Source of the DNA: Thermomonospora echinospora
Lineage (GTDB): Bacteria > Actinomycetota > Actinomycetes > Streptosporangiales > Streptosporangiaceae
DNA length: 64,000 nt
Direction of reading: 5' to 3'
Assembly: GCF_900108175.1 (NCBI RefSeq)
Contig: NZ_FNVO01000008.1
Location: forward strand, 187,127 to 251,126
The notes beneath the pieces were generated by a model. The model had not been told where the DNA came from. It did no database searches and saw only the letters and a program-made list of their open reading frames with translations. How positions within the stretch are numbered: the stretch's first letter is position 1; the number at the start of each line of letters is the position of its first letter. Below, one piece after another: positions 1 to 10,202 of the stretch. The translations under genes and the position numbers were made by a program.

Positions 1-1
1 G

Positions 2-931
2 GACGGGCGCCGGGTGGTGTTCGAGACCAAGTCCGGGCCGGTCGTCATCGAGGCCGACGTGGTGATCGACTGCACCGGCGACGGGGACGTCGCCGCCGCG
101 GCCGGGGCGCGCTACGAGGTGGGACGCCCCGAGGACGGCCTCGTCCAGCCGATGACGCTGATGTTCCGGATGACGGGCTTCCAGCATGCCCGCTTCACCT
201 CCTACGTGCGCGAGCATCCCGACCAGTGGCGCGGCGTGCACGGCCTGTGGGACCTGATCCGGCAGGCCACCGAGGCGGGCGAGCTGGAGCTGTCCCGGGA
301 GGACATGCTGTTCTTCGCCACCCCGCACGCCGAGGAGGTCAGCGTCAACAGCACCCGCGTGACGGGGGCGCTGGGCACCAGCGTGTGGGACCTGACCCGG
401 GCGGAGCACCAGAGCCGCCGCCAGATGGAGCAGATCGCCCGCTTCCTGCGCGGGCGGGTGCCCGGCTTCGAGGACGCCTACGTCGTCCAGAGCGGGGTGC
501 AGATCGGGGTGCGCGAGACCCGCCGGATCGTCGGTGACTACCGGCTCACCGGCGACGACGTCCTGGCGGCGCGCAAGTTCGACGACGCGGTGGCCCGCGG
601 CGCCTACCCGGTCGACATCCACAACCCCGACGGCTCGGGGACGACGCTGCGGCGGGTGCCCCTGGGGGAGTCCTACGACATCCCGCTGCGCTGTCTGCAC
701 CCGGCCGGGATCGACCGGCTGATGGTGGCCGGACGCTGCATCTCCGGCACCCATGTGGCCCACTCCTCGTACCGGGTGATGCCCATCTCGATGGCGACCG
801 GCCACGCCGCCGGGGTCTGCGCGGCGCTGGCCGCGCAGAGCGGGAAGCTCCCGCGCGACGTGCCCGCCGACGCGGTGCAGCGGGTGCTGCGGGAGCAGGA
901 CGCCAGCCTGCGCGAGGACCTGGCCGCCTGA
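2..931 (+). CDS. FAD-dependent oxidoreductase (3' part, cut by window start)
   Basis: The reading frame is open to the left edge of the window, so only the C-terminal ~309 residues are present and the Rossmann GxGxxG motif must lie upstream. Near the start it has an Asp-Cys-Thr-Gly-Asp-Gly-Asp segment. Near the end it has the pattern MVAGRCISGTHVAHSSYRVM followed by a Gly-His-Ala-Ala-Gly helix. Both are typical of the FAD_oxidored family (PF12831-like), where the C-terminal part closes around FAD. The substrate cannot be told. The gene ends 60 nt before the small-RNA terminator region and its operon partners are outside the window. Confidence 0.8.
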   Translation, partial: DGRRVVFETKSGPVVIEADVVIDCTGDGDVAAAAGARYEVGRPEDGLVQPMTLMFRMTGFQHARFTSYVREHPDQWRGVHGLWDLIRQATEAGELELSREDMLFFATPHAEEVSVNSTRVTGALGTSVWDLTRAEHQSRRQMEQIARFLRGRVPGFEDAYVVQSGVQIGVRETRRIVGDYRLTGDDVLAARKFDDAVARGAYPVDIHNPDGSGTTLRRVPLGESYDIPLRCLHPAGIDRLMVAGRCISGTHVAHSSYRVMPISMATGHAAGVCAALAAQSGKLPRDVPADAVQRVLREQDASLREDLAA

Positions 932-989
932 GCCGCGGCCGGCCGGCGGGCCGCCCGCGGCGGGCCCGGACCAGGTCGGAGAGGGCCTG

Positions 990-1109
990 TGAAAAGTGAA
1001 AGCGACGCCGGGTGGATACGGGGGCAATCCACCCGGCGTCGCATCATCGGTGTTCCGACGGGGGCCCGGAACACCGGCACGGGCGCTCCGACGGGGGACC
1101 AGAGCGCCG
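990..1109 (-). ncRNA. 6C-like small RNA with three C-loop hairpins
   Basis: Read on the minus strand there are three consecutive perfect hairpins. Their stems are 1102-1108/1082-1088 (7 bp), 1067-1076/1048-1057 (10 bp) and 1027-1042/1002-1017 (16 bp). Each single-stranded loop contains CCCCCGT. The last stem is followed by a T-rich stretch (1001-990), giving a terminator-like end. A promoter lies just upstream (TTGACT at 1147-1142, TACGAT at 1121-1116), which puts the start at the first hairpin and the length near 115-120 nt. Actinobacterial 6C RNA is defined by stem-loops with runs of about six C in the loops, thought to pair with G-rich ribosome-binding sites. Here there are three loops with five C each, so this is either a variant of 6C or a related RNA. 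Family assignment is by pattern only. Confidence 0.68.
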
Positions 1110-1115
1110 GTACAA

Positions 1116-1147
1116 ATCGTACACCGAAACCCCCCGCGGTTAGTCAA
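1116..1147 (-). promoter_or_regulatory. Promoter of the 6C-like RNA
   Basis: TTGACT (1147-1142) and TACGAT (1121-1116) on the minus strand are separated by 20 nt; an overlapping TGTACG (1123-1118) would give 18 nt. The -35 box begins 7 nt beyond the stop codon of the DUF3099 gene. The expected start site, about 1109, coincides with the first base of the first hairpin, as expected for a structured small RNA. Confidence 0.55.
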
Positions 1148-1153
1148 GAAAAG

Positions 1154-1483
1154 TCACGAGCCGATTTCTGGAGGTTGTCCGGAAATCTCCTTACGGTCAA
1201 GACTTTGCGTGTCCTCCAGGTGCACCCGGGCCTGCGGCTCACGGCCGCCGTTGGCCATCACCACGCTGATGTAAGGCAGCACGAGTGCGGTGACCACCAG
1301 CGCGCCCGCGATCCACAGCGGGGCCCCGGCGGTCGCGATGATCACGGCGACGACGAAGCACACGGTCCGCACGCCCATGGACAGCAGGTAGCGCCGCTGC
1401 CGGTGCCCGATGTCCTGCGACATGGGCACGGGGGCGTTGGTGACGGTGTAAACGTCGGCGTGTCTACGGGGAATCACCTTCAC
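1154..1483 (-). CDS. DUF3099 family membrane protein
   Basis: A 109-aa protein with a charged N-terminus, a conserved RRYLLSMGVRTVCF segment, two hydrophobic stretches (about residues 37-53 and 57-75) and a polar tail. This matches the actinobacterial DUF3099 family, which is of unknown function and is often found near fabG/fabI, as here. A TAACGT box (1495-1490) ends 6 nt before the GTG start, and no Shine-Dalgarno is seen, so the mRNA is probably leaderless. It is divergent from the dodecin gene. The small-RNA promoter starts directly after its stop codon. Confidence 0.82.
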   Translation of the reverse strand: MKVIPRRHADVYTVTNAPVPMSQDIGHRQRRYLLSMGVRTVCFVVAVIIATAGAPLWIAGALVVTALVLPYISVVMANGGREPQARVHLEDTQSLDRKEISGQPPEIGS

Positions 1484-1533
1484 ACATCCACGTTAGGCGC
1501 AGGCCGCCACGGACGCGACACCAGGAGGGCCCC

Positions 1534-1746
1534 ATGACCGACCGTACGTACCGGGTGACCGACATCGTCGGCACCTCGCCCGAGGGGGTGGAGCAGGCGA
1601 TCCGGAACGGGATCAGGCGCGCCGCGCAGACTCTGCGGCATCTGGACTGGTTCGAGGTGACCGAGGTCCGGGGCCAGATCGAGGACGGCGAGGTGGCGCA
1701 CTTCCAGGTCGGACTGAAGGTCGGGTTCCGGCTCGAGGACGTCTGA
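1534..1746 (+). CDS. Dodecin family flavin-binding protein
   Basis: A 70-aa protein with the full dodecin pattern: a strand-helix start, the HLDWFEVTEVRG segment with Trp39 placed to stack on flavin, and the VAHFQVGLKVGFRLED C-terminal strand. Dodecins form hollow dodecamers that store or buffer flavins (FMN and also CoA in mycobacterial examples). Length is normal for the family. AGGAGG stands 6 nt before ATG. The gene is monocistronic and is closed by the strong hairpin at 1760-1791. Confidence 0.95.
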   Translation: MTDRTYRVTDIVGTSPEGVEQAIRNGIRRAAQTLRHLDWFEVTEVRGQIEDGEVAHFQVGLKVGFRLEDV

Positions 1747-1759
1747 GCACCCTGGACCG

Positions 1760-1791
1760 CCGTGATCCCCGCGCTGACGCGGGGATCACGG
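1760..1791. terminator. Bidirectional hairpin terminator
   Basis: A perfect 14-bp stem (1760-1773 with 1778-1791) and a CTGA tetraloop lie between the convergent dodecin and tldE genes. There is no T-tract on either side, which is usual for this genome. Confidence 0.75.
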
Positions 1792-1808
1792 TGTCCTGTC
1801 CGGCCCGG

Positions 1809-3199
1809 TCAGGACGCCTGGCTGACGGTGGACATGTTGAAGTCGGCCACCCGCACCGGCGGCATCGCGGTACGGGTGAAGTAGTCCGACCATTCGCGGG
1901 GCAGCGTCCGCCCGGTGGCGCCCACCTCGGTCAGCCGGGACAGCAGGTCGACCGGGCTCTCGTTGAACCGGAAGTTGTTGACCTCGCCGACGACCTCGCC
2001 GCCCTCCACCAGGTAGACCCCGTCGCGGGTGAGGCCGGTCAGCAGCAGCCGCTGCGGGTCCACCTCGCGGATGTACCACAGGCAGGTCAGCAGCAGCCCG
2101 CGCTCGGTGCGGGCCACCATGTCCTCCAGCGAGGCCCCGGCGCCGTCCGGCCCCCGCATGATCAGGTTGTCCGCGCGGGGGGTGGACGGCAGCCCGGTCA
2201 GCGCCGCCGAGTGGCGGGTCTGGGTGAGGGCGTTCAGCGTGCCGTCGGCGATCCAGTTCGTGGCGGGCACCGCCAGCCCGTTGTCGAACACCGAGGAGTC
2301 GCGTCCGGAGGCGCGCGCGATGACGAACGGGGCGCACTGCAGCCCGGCCGCGTGCGGGTCGCTGGACAGCGTGACCGGCAGATCGGCCAGCTTCTCCCCG
2401 ACCCGGGTGCGGCCGCCGGGCGCGCTGAAGACCGTCCGGCCGTCGTGGGCGTCCCGGGCGCCCGCCGTCCAGTACAGGTAGATCATCAGGTCGGCGACCG
2501 CGCTGGGCGGCAGGAGCGTCTCGTAGCGCCCGGCGGGCAGCTCCACCCGCCGCCGGCTCCACTCCAGCCTGCGGGCCAGCTCGTCGGCCAGGGCGGGCAC
2601 GTCCACGTCGGTGAAGTCGCGGGTGCTCATCCCCGTCCACGCCGAACCGCCGCCGGCGGCGCCGGCCAGCTTGGCGTTCAGCTCCACCAGCCCGGTCGGC
2701 TGGTCGTGGCGCAGCCGCAGCCCGCCGGAGGTGCCCAGGAACGTCGAGGTGAGCTGGTGGTTGGCGAATCCGTAAAGCCGGTGCCCGGCGGCCTGCGCCG
2801 CGGCGAACGCCTCCCCGAGCGCGGGGGCCACGGTGGCGAAAACCCCTATTTCGGTTTCCGTGGGCGGCTCGTCCCACGCCCCGCCGGCGGCGGGGCCACC
2901 GGAGGCGAGCGGCGCGGCGTCCTCGGCGGGACCGCTGTCGGCGGCCACCCGCTCGGCCTCCCGCACCACGTCCTCGATCTCGTCGGCGCCCACCGCGGTG
3001 CGCGAGACCACCCCGGTGGCCACCCCGTCCCCGGCCCGCCGCATCGCGATCACGGTGAGCCGGCGCGACCGGGTGACCCCGTTGGTGGTCAGCGTGTTGC
3101 CCGCCCACCGCAGGTTGGCCGTGCTCGACTCGTCGGCGATCACGACGCACTCGTCGGCCCGCGACAGCTCCAGGGCCCGCTCCACGCTCTCCTGCGGGG

Positions 3200-3203
<4 letters not shown>
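1809..3203 (-). CDS. TldE/PmbA-type peptidase subunit
   Basis: A 464-aa protein of the TldD/PmbA family. It lacks the HExxxH metal motif seen in its partner, which is characteristic of the TldE (PmbA) subunit. TldD and TldE form a heterodimeric metalloprotease whose chamber digests unfolded peptides; in E. coli it matures microcin B17 and degrades the CcdA antitoxin. It contains conserved EDMVARTERGLLLTCLWYIR and NNFRFNESPVDLLSR segments. The GTG start overlaps the tldD stop (GTGA), so the two are translationally coupled. Confidence 0.9.
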
Positions 3204-4699
<1,496 letters not shown>

Positions 4700-4794
4700 G
4701 TCCCCGAACCTACCCGCGTACAAACGCACATGAGAGATCTTGTCGGGATGCCACATCTCCCCGGCCGGGGCCCGCCACTACGCTCGGACGCTGA

Positions 4795-5541
<747 letters not shown>

Positions 5542-5542
5542 G

Positions 5543-6322
5543 ATGGGACTTCTCGAAGGCAAGCGGATCCTGGTCACCGGCGTCCTGACCGACGCCTCGA
5601 TCGCCTTCCACGTGGCGCGGCTGGCCGAGGCCGAGGGCGCGCAGGTGGTGCTGACCGCCTATCCGCGGCCCACCCTGACCGAGCGGATCGCCAGGCGGCT
5701 GCCGTCCGGGCTGGCCGGCGACCCGCCCCCGGTCATCGAGCTGAACGTGACCGACCGCGACCACCTCGACGGGCTGGCCGACCGGGTGCGCGAGCACGTC
5801 GACGGCCTCGACGGCATCATGCACGCTGTCGCGTTCGCGCCCGAGACCGCGCTGGGCGGCAACTTCCTGGACACCCCCTGGGAGGACGTCGCCACCGCCA
5901 TGCACATCTCCGCCTACTCGCTGAAGTCGCTCACCATGGCGTGCCTGCCGCTGATGAAGGACGGCGGCTCGGTGGTCGGCCTGGACTTCGACGCCAGTGT
6001 CGCCTGGCCGGTCTACGACTGGATGGGCGTGGCCAAGGCGGGCCTGGAGTCGACCGCCCGCTATCTGGCCAAGTACCTGGGACCGCAGGGCGTGCGGGTC
6101 AACCTGGTGGCCGCCGGGCCGCTGGGCACCATGGCCGCCAAGAGCATCCCCGGCTTCCACGAGATGCGGGACATCTGGCCCGAGCACGCCCCGCTCGGCT
6201 GGGACGTCGCCGACCCCGAGCCGACCGCCCGGGCGTGCGTGGCGCTGCTGTCGGACTGGTTCCCCGCCACCACCGGCGAGATCGTGCACGTGGACGGCGG
6301 CGTCCACGCGGTGGGCGCCTGA
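5543..6322 (+). CDS. fabI: Enoyl-ACP reductase, InhA/FabI type
   Basis: A 259-aa NADH-dependent enoyl-ACP reductase completing the fatty-acid elongation cycle. The InhA-type N-terminus is ILVTGVLTDASIAFHVA. Phe149, Tyr158 and Lys165 fall at the same numbers as in M. tuberculosis InhA, and the active-site YDWMGVAKAGLES segment is intact. The start lies one base after the fabG stop, so translation is coupled. At the place of InhA Ser94, the isoniazid-NAD contact, the protein has Ala (His-Ala-Val-Ala-Phe). This resembles the resistance substitution S94A, but the alignment was made by eye. Confidence 0.95.
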   Translation: MGLLEGKRILVTGVLTDASIAFHVARLAEAEGAQVVLTAYPRPTLTERIARRLPSGLAGDPPPVIELNVTDRDHLDGLADRVREHVDGLDGIMHAVAFAPETALGGNFLDTPWEDVATAMHISAYSLKSLTMACLPLMKDGGSVVGLDFDASVAWPVYDWMGVAKAGLESTARYLAKYLGPQGVRVNLVAAGPLGTMAAKSIPGFHEMRDIWPEHAPLGWDVADPEPTARACVALLSDWFPATTGEIVHVDGGVHAVGA

Positions 6323-6380
6323 CCCGTTCTCCCGGAGCGCTCGCCGGTGCTCCGCCGCGGTCGCCCGACCTGCCGACGCC

Positions 6381-6417
6381 GAGAGGGCCCCGCTCCGCCA
6401 TGGAGCGGGGCCCTCTC
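6381..6417. terminator. Bidirectional hairpin terminator after fabI
   Basis: A 16-bp perfect stem (6381-6396 with 6402-6417) and a 5-nt loop lie between convergent fabI and the secreted-protein gene. There is no T-tract. Confidence 0.75.
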
Positions 6418-6448
6418 GCGTGCGCTCGTGGGGGTCGGCTCGCGGGGA

Positions 6449-7126
6449 TCAGGGGGCCGGGCGGCGGCGCATCCGGCGGGCCCACGTGCTGATGTTCATG
6501 GCGCCCACCGCACCGGCGACCCCGGACGCGACGGCCACCCACAGCATCTGGTCCTCCTGCCGCTGCTGGGCGGCCACCGGGGTGATCAGGCGAGTCTCAC
6601 CGAGCCCCACCGTGGGGGAGACCTGGGCGCCGGGTGCGACCTGCGGCGCCGGGAGCAGGCCGGACAGTTGCGGGGCGGTGCTCGCGGCGCTGGGGGTGTA
6701 GGGGCGCAGGCGCTCGGGCCGGGTGTAGGCGGTGACGCCCCCGCCGCCCGACCCTCCGGACGGGGCGTTCGGGGTGCGGGTGCGCTTCGGCGTGGAGCCG
6801 TTCCCGTCGTTGTCGGGCTTGGCCGGCTTGTCGGGGTCGGGCTTGGACGGCTTGGGCTTGGCAGGGGGCTTGGACGGCTTGGGCTCCTCCGGCTCCTGCG
6901 GGTCGGGCTGGGGGTTGAGGCCGTCCTCGATGTTCTTCCCCAGGCACTTCCAGTACTCCGGGACCTCGGCCGGGGTCTTGGGCGCTGGGCACGGCTTGGC
7001 CGCCGTCACCCCCGCCTGGGCAGGGGCCCCCGCCAGCAGCAGGACGAAGGTACCCGCCGACATGACCGTGGCCGTCCTGCCGATCCGCCGCACGCCGATG
7101 CGCTGCAAGCGCCGTTGCTGGGGCAT
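6449..7126 (-). CDS. Secreted/anchored proline-lysine-rich protein
   Basis: A 225-aa protein of unknown function. A long basic N-terminus precedes a hydrophobic core and an Ala-Gln-Ala cleavage site near residue 38, giving a Sec-type signal peptide. Next come a short Cys-containing segment (two Cys), then roughly 50 residues of alternating Pro, Lys, Glu and Asp, a Gly/Ser hinge, and near the C-terminus one hydrophobic helix followed by a basic tail (WARRMRRRP). This suggests a cell-wall-spanning stalk anchored in the membrane. AAGGAG sits 5 nt before ATG. It is monocistronic. No enzymatic domain is recognised. Confidence 0.75.
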   Translation of the reverse strand: MPQQRRLQRIGVRRIGRTATVMSAGTFVLLLAGAPAQAGVTAAKPCPAPKTPAEVPEYWKCLGKNIEDGLNPQPDPQEPEEPKPSKPPAKPKPSKPDPDKPAKPDNDGNGSTPKRTRTPNAPSGGSGGGGVTAYTRPERLRPYTPSAASTAPQLSGLLPAPQVAPGAQVSPTVGLGETRLITPVAAQQRQEDQMLWVAVASGVAGAVGAMNISTWARRMRRRPAP

Positions 7127-7262
7127 TGCACTCCTTCGCCGAGGCGGTTGCTGACGTTCAGTCTAATGATGCGGGGGCGGGGGGCCAAGATCGGCTGAAC
7201 GTCGTTCGGGCGAAACGTGCCCCGTCAGAGCACCGGCGTAAACCTCGCGCACCCGGCGATTT

Positions 7263-9026
7263 TCACTGCCGCACCAGCCGCCCCAGCCGGGTGTCGCGCG
7301 GCGTGCCGGTGTTCTCACGCACGGCACGCGCCAGGGCGGGCGCGTCGGTGTGGACCACTGACAGATGCCGCCGGGCGAGCCCGAAGGCGGTCACCGCCAG
7401 CGGCCGGGACAGCGCCACGGCGGCCTCGCCGGGGAGCACCGCGACCACCGCCGGGCGGCGGGTGCCGCGGGCCAGCGCGACGGTGGCCGCCCAGCCGTGC
7501 CGCAGCCGGGACACCGCCGCCGCCGGGACGGCGGCCGGCTCCTGCCCGGAGCCGAACGCCACCTCCAGCCCGGCCGAGGAGGCCGCCACGACGGTGCCGG
7601 GCTCGCCCGCCGCCACTCCCACCACCGGCACGGCGGCGATCACCCGGTCGCCGGGATCGAACCCGCCGCAGGTCCCCGGCCCCGGATTGAGCCGTGCCTT
7701 GAGCGCCGCGTTGAGGGCGGCGGCGCCCGCCTCCCCGCCCGCCAGCGGCGTCACGACTTGGACGTCCTCGACCGGGATGCCCAGGGCGCGGGGGATGGAG
7801 TCGGTGACGAGCTGGACGGCGCGGTGCACCGCCTCCCGCTCGCCGCCCGCCGGGACGATGACGACCTCCCGCCCGGGCGCGTCCACGACGGTCAGCTCGC
7901 CGCCGCGGACCGCCGCGGTGAACCGCGCCGGCGGCGCCGGGTCCGCGGGCGGCGCCAGGTCGATCACCGGCACCGTCTCGGAGGCGGCCAGATCGGCCAG
8001 CACCATGCCGGGACCGGTCGGCGGCAGCGCGGCCGGGTCGCCGCCCAGCACCAGGTGGGCGCCGTCGGCGCACGCCTCCACCAGTGCCGCGGCCGTCTCC
8101 ACGTCCAGCGCCCCGGCGTCGGGGACGATCACCAGCCCGGCCTCCAGCGGCCGCTGTTCGCCGCGCCCGAAGGCCACCACCCCGGCGGCCGCCCCCTGCG
8201 GGCAGCGGGCCTCCAGCAGCTCGTGCAGCCCCGTTCCCAGGCCGAGGGACCGCGCCGCCGCCATGGTGCCGGTGACGACGGCGACCCGGACGCCCTGCGC
8301 CGCGACGACGCGGGCGATGCCGGCGGCCGTCTGCTCCACCTCGTCCGGGGCGCCGTGCAGGACGCTCACGCCGGTGCGCGCCGCCGCGGTGAGGGCCAGC
8401 GCCCGGTCCTCGGGCAGCCCGGCGCGCAGCGACCGCACCGTGTCGTCGGGCAGCAGCGGCCCGGCGGTCGCCGTCAGCCGCCGCAGGCCCTCGGCGGCGG
8501 CCTCCTCGGCCAGCGCGTAACGGGCCAGCCCCAACGACTCCTCCGGCTCGGGCAGCTCGTCGAGCTCGTCGAAATCGGCGCTCTCGTCGAAGTCGGGCTC
8601 CTCCAGCAGCGTGACGACCTCGGCCTCGTCCAGCGCCGCCTCGACGGCCCGCTCGGGCTCGGGCACCCGCAGCGCGCCCAGCGCCGACAGCACCGCCTGC
8701 GGTGTCATGGCGGTGTGCCCCCGGCGGGCGGCCTCGGTCAGCACGTGCACCGCCAGCGCACGGCCCCGCCGCGGGTCTTCGGGCCGGGGCTGCTCGCCGC
8801 GGTCCTCCAGCACCCGCCGGGCGAAGTGGTCGGCCTGCTCGGGCCGTACGCCCGGCACCCGCAGCAGCCGCCACGGGTCCTCGCGCAACAGGGCGACGGC
8901 CCGGCTCCCGAGCCGGTCGGCGGCGCGGCGGACGTACCCCTGCGGCACCCCGGCCGAGGCCAGCAGCCCGGCCAGGTCGGGGTCGGGAACGGGGTCAGAT
9001 ATCGGAGATGTCATCGAGGGCGTCAC
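7263..9026 (-). CDS. RecD2-like helicase fold with degenerate ATPase motifs
   Basis: A 587-aa protein. The N-terminal helix-hairpin-helix region (residues ~15-60) and overall order follow RecD2/YrrC SF1B helicases. Every catalytic motif is altered. The Walker A position reads LHGAPDEVEQT (about residue 224) with no GKT. The DEAS Walker B position reads PDAG (about residue 303). The GDxxQLPPxGPG motif III has become GDPAALPPTGPG, losing its Gln. The VHKSQGSE motif near the end reads VALARGTR. The frame is intact with normal codon use, so it is a maintained protein, presumably a non-catalytic DNA-binding relative. It overlaps the upstream aldo/keto reductase by about 30 bp. The start is uncertain: GTG 9026 or ATG 9014. 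Confidence 0.72.
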   Translation of the reverse strand: MTPSMTSPISDPVPDPDLAGLLASAGVPQGYVRRAADRLGSRAVALLREDPWRLLRVPGVRPEQADHFARRVLEDRGEQPRPEDPRRGRALAVHVLTEAARRGHTAMTPQAVLSALGALRVPEPERAVEAALDEAEVVTLLEEPDFDESADFDELDELPEPEESLGLARYALAEEAAAEGLRRLTATAGPLLPDDTVRSLRAGLPEDRALALTAAARTGVSVLHGAPDEVEQTAAGIARVVAAQGVRVAVVTGTMAAARSLGLGTGLHELLEARCPQGAAAGVVAFGRGEQRPLEAGLVIVPDAGALDVETAAALVEACADGAHLVLGGDPAALPPTGPGMVLADLAASETVPVIDLAPPADPAPPARFTAAVRGGELTVVDAPGREVVIVPAGGEREAVHRAVQLVTDSIPRALGIPVEDVQVVTPLAGGEAGAAALNAALKARLNPGPGTCGGFDPGDRVIAAVPVVGVAAGEPGTVVAASSAGLEVAFGSGQEPAAVPAAAVSRLRHGWAATVALARGTRRPAVVAVLPGEAAVALSRPLAVTAFGLARRHLSVVHTDAPALARAVRENTGTPRDTRLGRLVRQ

Positions 9027-9933
9027 GGATCTCGTCGGGCAGGGTGACCTCCTCGGTCTCCAGGATGCCGAGGAGCTGGGCGGGCGTGCGGGCGCCGACG
9101 ATGGGGGCCACCACGCCCGGTCGGTCGCGCACCCACGACAGCGCGACCGCCAGGGGCGAGACGCTCAGCCCCTCGGCGGCGGTCGTCACCGACTCGACGA
9201 TCAGCCGGCTCTGCTCGCCGAGATAGGGCCGGACGAACTCGGCGTACCGGGTGGTGGCCGCGCGCGAGTCGGCGGGGATGCCGGTGCGGTACTTGCCGGT
9301 CAGCACCCCGCGGCCCAGCGGCGACCAGGGCAGGATCCCGACCCCGGCGTCCTCGGCGGCCGGCGCCGTCTCCCGCTCGATCTCCCGGTGCAGCAGCGAG
9401 TACTCCGTCTGGACCGACACGATCGGGGCGCGGCCGGGCCAGGCCCGCTGCCAGGCCGCGGCCTTGGCCAGCTGCCAGCCGGCGTAGTCGCACACCCCCA
9501 CGTAGCGGGTGCGGCCGGAGGCCACCGCCTCGTCCAGCGCCGACAGTGTCTCCTCCAACGGGGTCGCCGGGTCGTACACGTGCAGTTGCCACAGGTCGAC
9601 GTGGTCGATCCCCAGCCGGTCCAGCGAGGCGTCCAGCGCCGCCAGCAGGTGCCGGCGCGAGCAGTCGTAGCGGCCGTCGGGCCGGATTGCGGCCTTGGTG
9701 GAGATGACCAGCTCCTCGCGGGGCACCACCTCCCGCAGCAGCCGCCCGAGCACCCGCTCGCTGTCGCCGTCGCCGTAGACGTCGGCGGTGTCCACGAAGG
9801 TCCCCCCGGCGTCGGCGAACCCGGCCAGCTGCGCGGCCGCCTCCTCCGGAGCGGTCTCCTGCCCCCAGGTCATCGTCCCGAGCCCCAGCCGTGAGACGAC
9901 GAGCCCGCTCCGCCCGAGGTGACGCTGTTCCAT
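8995..9933 (-). CDS. Aldo/keto reductase
   Basis: A 312-aa NADPH-dependent oxidoreductase of the AKR superfamily with a TIM barrel. The catalytic tetrad is visible as Asp48, Tyr53, Lys80 and His118 (DTADVY, STK, QLH). The N-terminal MEQRHLGRSGLVVSRLGLGT is the family signature. The C-terminal region carries the cofactor-binding pattern PIVGARTPAQL. Its substrate is unknown; members reduce assorted aldehydes and ketones. Its 3' end overlaps the RecD2-like gene by about 30 bp, so the two are probably co-transcribed. Confidence 0.92.
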   Translation of the reverse strand: MEQRHLGRSGLVVSRLGLGTMTWGQETAPEEAAAQLAGFADAGGTFVDTADVYGDGDSERVLGRLLREVVPREELVISTKAAIRPDGRYDCSRRHLLAALDASLDRLGIDHVDLWQLHVYDPATPLEETLSALDEAVASGRTRYVGVCDYAGWQLAKAAAWQRAWPGRAPIVSVQTEYSLLHREIERETAPAAEDAGVGILPWSPLGRGVLTGKYRTGIPADSRAATTRYAEFVRPYLGEQSRLIVESVTTAAEGLSVSPLAVALSWVRDRPGVVAPIVGARTPAQLLGILETEEVTLPDEIRDALDDISDI

Positions 9934-10202
9934 AGGTGCGCAGGTTATCGGTCACCGGCCGCCGCGCCACCTCGGGAACGCCGGGGTGTTCCCCACAAGA
10001 TCAACGCCAGGGGCCGCCGGTGTGGCCGCAAGGCGACCAAAGGGTGACCTGTTGGTGAATGCGCCGGTGGCGGCGGAAGGGCGGGCGGTGCGCCGTCCTC
10101 GGGCGCACTACGCTGCCCTGACGGGGATTTCCGCACCCGCATCCGTGTCTGATCGCGTCCGGTCGTGCCCGACCGCGCCCGATCCTGAGGGGACCAGCGT
10201 CT

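Noticed and set aside
989-1537. 182-aa plus-strand frame across the small-RNA region
   Set aside because: It runs through three perfect hairpins and antisense to DUF3099; no coding signature.
7263-9026. Pseudogene call for the RecD2-like gene
   Set aside because: No frameshift or stop in 587 codons, and codon use matches neighbours; motif loss looks like functional divergence, not decay.
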